The notes beneath the pieces are model-generated. The model ran no database searches, was not told the origin of the DNA, and saw only the letters and a list, made by a program, of their open reading frames with translations. A stretch of DNA of 64,000 bases, taken from assembly GCA_020161145.1 (NCBI GenBank), contig JAIUPQ010000002.1, positions 310,001 through 374,000 on the forward strand, read 5' to 3'. This document shows positions 62,534 through 64,000 of the stretch, one piece after another; the stretch's first letter is position 1; each line of letters starts with the position of its first letter. The stretch comes from Pseudomonadota bacterium. Lineage in GTDB: Bacteria > Pseudomonadota > Gammaproteobacteria > Burkholderiales > Burkholderiaceae_C. A program made the position numbers and the translations under genes.

Positions 62534-63657
62534 AGCTGCTCATCGCCGCCACCAGCGCCCGCGCCCTGGCGGAAGCGGCCTGCACCAGCGGGTTCGAGGT
62601 GGTGGCGCTGGACGTGTTTGGCGATGCCGACACGCGGCGTGCCGCCCGCCATTGGGCCTCCATCGGGGAGCCCGCCACGCTGCGCATCGACGCCGGCCGG
62701 CTGGCCCAGGCGCTGCACACCCATGCGCCGGGTGCCCTGGGCTGGGTGGCCGGCAGCGGGCTGGAGGCGCTGCCCCATTGGCCCGAGGTGGCGGGCCTGC
62801 CGCTGCTGGGCCGGCGGGGCCCGGTCCAGGGCGCCGAGTGGCTGGCCGCGCTGACGCAGCTGGGCCTGCCGCACCCGCCGTCGCAGGCCACGCCACCGCC
62901 GCAGGGCGATGGCTGGCTGCGCAAAGACCTGGCCTCGTGCGGCGGCGTCGCGGTGCGGCGCGGCGACCTGCGGCCCGGCGGCGCCAGCGTGTACTGGCAG
63001 CGCGAAGAGGCGGGTCTGCCGGTGTCCCTGACCTTCATCGCCAACGGCCGTGAGGCCGTGGGGCTGGGCATCAACCGCCAGCTCACCCACACGGACGAGC
63101 CGGGCCGACCCTATCGGTTTGCGGGCGTGGCTGCCCCGCAGCCGCTGCCGGCGGCGGCCGAGGCGGCGCTGCTGCGGGCGGCGCGCGCGCTGACGGCCCG
63201 GTTCGGTCTGCGCGGCCTGGCCGGCCTTGACGCCCTGTGGCGGGGCGACACGCAGGACGACACCATCCGCGTGCTGGAGCTCAACGCCCGCCCGCCTGCC
63301 AGCCATGCCCTGCATACCGGCCCGCTGCTGGCCTGGCATGTGGCGGCCTGCCTGGAGGCGCGCCTGCCGCCCGAGGTGAGGCCCGGTTTTGCACTGCCCG
63401 TGCCCACCACGGCCAGCGCCCTGGCCCACGTGCTGGCACCCACGGCCGGTCGGCTGACGGCCGGTCTGCTGCAGGCCTGGACCGCCCGCGAGGGCGTGCA
63501 CGACGTGGCCCGCCCCGAAGACACCCCGCTGGCGGTGGCCGCCGGTGCGCCGCTGTGCACCGTCAGCGTGCAAGGCCCTGCCCACGACATCGACGCGCGG
63601 CTGCACGCCGCCCGCGCATACTGCCTGGCCGATTGGAGAGCCCACCATGTCCGTTGA
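62530..63657 (+). CDS. ATP-grasp ligase-like protein of the H4MPT cluster
   Basis: 375 residues, GTG start overlapping mtdB. N-terminal preATP-grasp-like segment (LLIAATSARALAEAACTSGF), central LRKDLASCGGVAVRRG (nucleotide loop), and the ATP-grasp metal/Asn motif VLELNARPPAS near 255. It belongs to the ATP-grasp group (COG2232-like) found next to mtdB/mch in methylotrophs and thought to act in H4MPT side-chain assembly. The exact reaction is unproven. It overlaps mch by 11 bp. Confidence 0.88.
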   Translation: MKLLIAATSARALAEAACTSGFEVVALDVFGDADTRRAARHWASIGEPATLRIDAGRLAQALHTHAPGALGWVAGSGLEALPHWPEVAGLPLLGRRGPVQGAEWLAALTQLGLPHPPSQATPPPQGDGWLRKDLASCGGVAVRRGDLRPGGASVYWQREEAGLPVSLTFIANGREAVGLGINRQLTHTDEPGRPYRFAGVAAPQPLPAAAEAALLRAARALTARFGLRGLAGLDALWRGDTQDDTIRVLELNARPPASHALHTGPLLAWHVAACLEARLPPEVRPGFALPVPTTASALAHVLAPTAGRLTAGLLQAWTAREGVHDVARPEDTPLAVAAGAPLCTVSVQGPAHDIDARLHAARAYCLADWRAHHVR

Positions 63658-64000
63658 ATCCACCCCGCTCAGCGTCAACCAGTTGGCCATGCCGCTGGTG
63701 CGCCGCCTGATTGACCACGCCGACCGCCTGGGCGTGGCTGTGCGCACCCTGCCTTCGGGCGTCACCCTGGTCGATGCCGGCATTGAGGTCAGCGGCAGCG
63801 TCAAGGCCGGCCTGCTCATTGCCGACATCTGCCTGGGTGGGCTGGGCCGCACCCGCACCGTGCCCTGTGCCCAGAGCGGCTGGCCCACCTCGCTCACCGT
63901 CAGCAGCCCCCAGCCCGTGCTGGCCTGCCTGGGCAGCCAGTACGCCGGCTGGAGCCTGGCGGCCAGCGCCGAGGAGACGGGCGCCAAGAAATTCTTCGCC
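63647..64000 (+). CDS. mch: Methenyl-H4MPT cyclohydrolase, 3'-truncated by window edge
   Basis: 118 codons visible with the frame open to the last base. MSVESTPLSVNQLAMPLVRRLIDHADRLGV (read in parts), GIEVSGSVKAGLLIADICLGGLG and GCLGSQYAGWSL-type segment (LACLGSQYAGWSL) are standard Mch features. It hydrolyses methenyl-H4MPT to N5-formyl-H4MPT, the step after MtdB. The rest of the cluster (likely fae and fhc genes) should lie to the right. Confidence 0.95.
   Translation, partial: MSVESTPLSVNQLAMPLVRRLIDHADRLGVAVRTLPSGVTLVDAGIEVSGSVKAGLLIADICLGGLGRTRTVPCAQSGWPTSLTVSSPQPVLACLGSQYAGWSLAASAEETGAKKFFA

Overview
The window is high-GC, densely coded bacterial chromosome from a betaproteobacterium. 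The housekeeping proteins (GlnS, PurD, HemF, IspF, MutL, DsbB, ComEC) and the gene order yebC-purD-(VOC)-hemF-nadD-rsfS-rlmH suggest Burkholderiales, most like the Comamonadaceae and relatives. This rests on recognition of protein families and synteny, not on a database search. I see no phage, transposase, integrase, CRISPR array, rRNA or tRNA. A 70-bp dispersed repeat occurs twice (25734-25803 and 57278-57347).

Layout. 1-3731 is a plus-strand run of small stress and redox proteins: isochorismatase-like (cut by the left edge), flavin quinone reductase, DoxX, hemerythrin-like, DUF2630, GNAT and pirin. 3772-10601 holds a cardiolipin synthase facing away from a run of GST, flavin reductase, LtrA-like protein, Kef-type K+/H+ antiporter and MBL-fold lipoprotein. 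That run resembles an electrophile-defence set. 10643-13371 has a diguanylate cyclase and an MBL-fold protein that has lost its metal motif. 13346-17375 is minus-strand: a LysR regulator, then a tightly overlapping four-gene operon (ParA-like ATPase, alpha/beta hydrolase, HipA-like kinase, DUF3037). 17690-23902 has DinB, GNAT, glnS, an MscS channel and a penicillin-acylase-family hydrolase. 23889-28835 has a LytS/LytR-type two-component pair, a DUF2306 protein, a lipoprotein and a divergent LysR/epimerase pair. 29093-31464 pairs a periplasmic sugar-binding-like protein with a membrane diguanylate cyclase, an arrangement like LuxP/LuxQ. 31482-34883 has a HerA-like ATPase (DUF853) and an SLC13 permease.

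34973-38009 is a methanethiol oxidase operon: MtoX/SBP56, a SCO1/SenC copper chaperone and a MauG-type di-heme protein. 38020-39918 is a TPR-GGDEF protein. 40125-45743 is the housekeeping block yebC to ispF. 45701-50458 is minus-strand: ComEA, a glycine-zipper protein, and a SulP transporter coupled to a hybrid histidine kinase. 50491-56747 has folA, a sulfotransferase, a 2OG-Fe oxygenase, dsbB, a RidA protein, comEC and a pterin dehydratase. 56749-57281 is a frameshifted flavodoxin-fold gene. It is followed by a 640-bp non-coding stretch rich in inverted repeats, then mutL and a DedA protein.

60490-64000 enters a tetrahydromethanopterin (H4MPT) C1-transfer cluster: RFAP synthase, mtdB, an ATP-grasp ligase and mch (cut by the right edge). 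The strongest biological reading is that the two C1 loci work together. MtoX releases formaldehyde, hydrogen sulfide and H2O2 from methanethiol, and the H4MPT pathway oxidises the formaldehyde. SLC13 and SulP anion transporters lie near these loci and may handle the sulfur end. The less-described candidate systems are the ParA/hydrolase/HipA-like/DUF3037 operon and the binding-protein/GGDEF pair.
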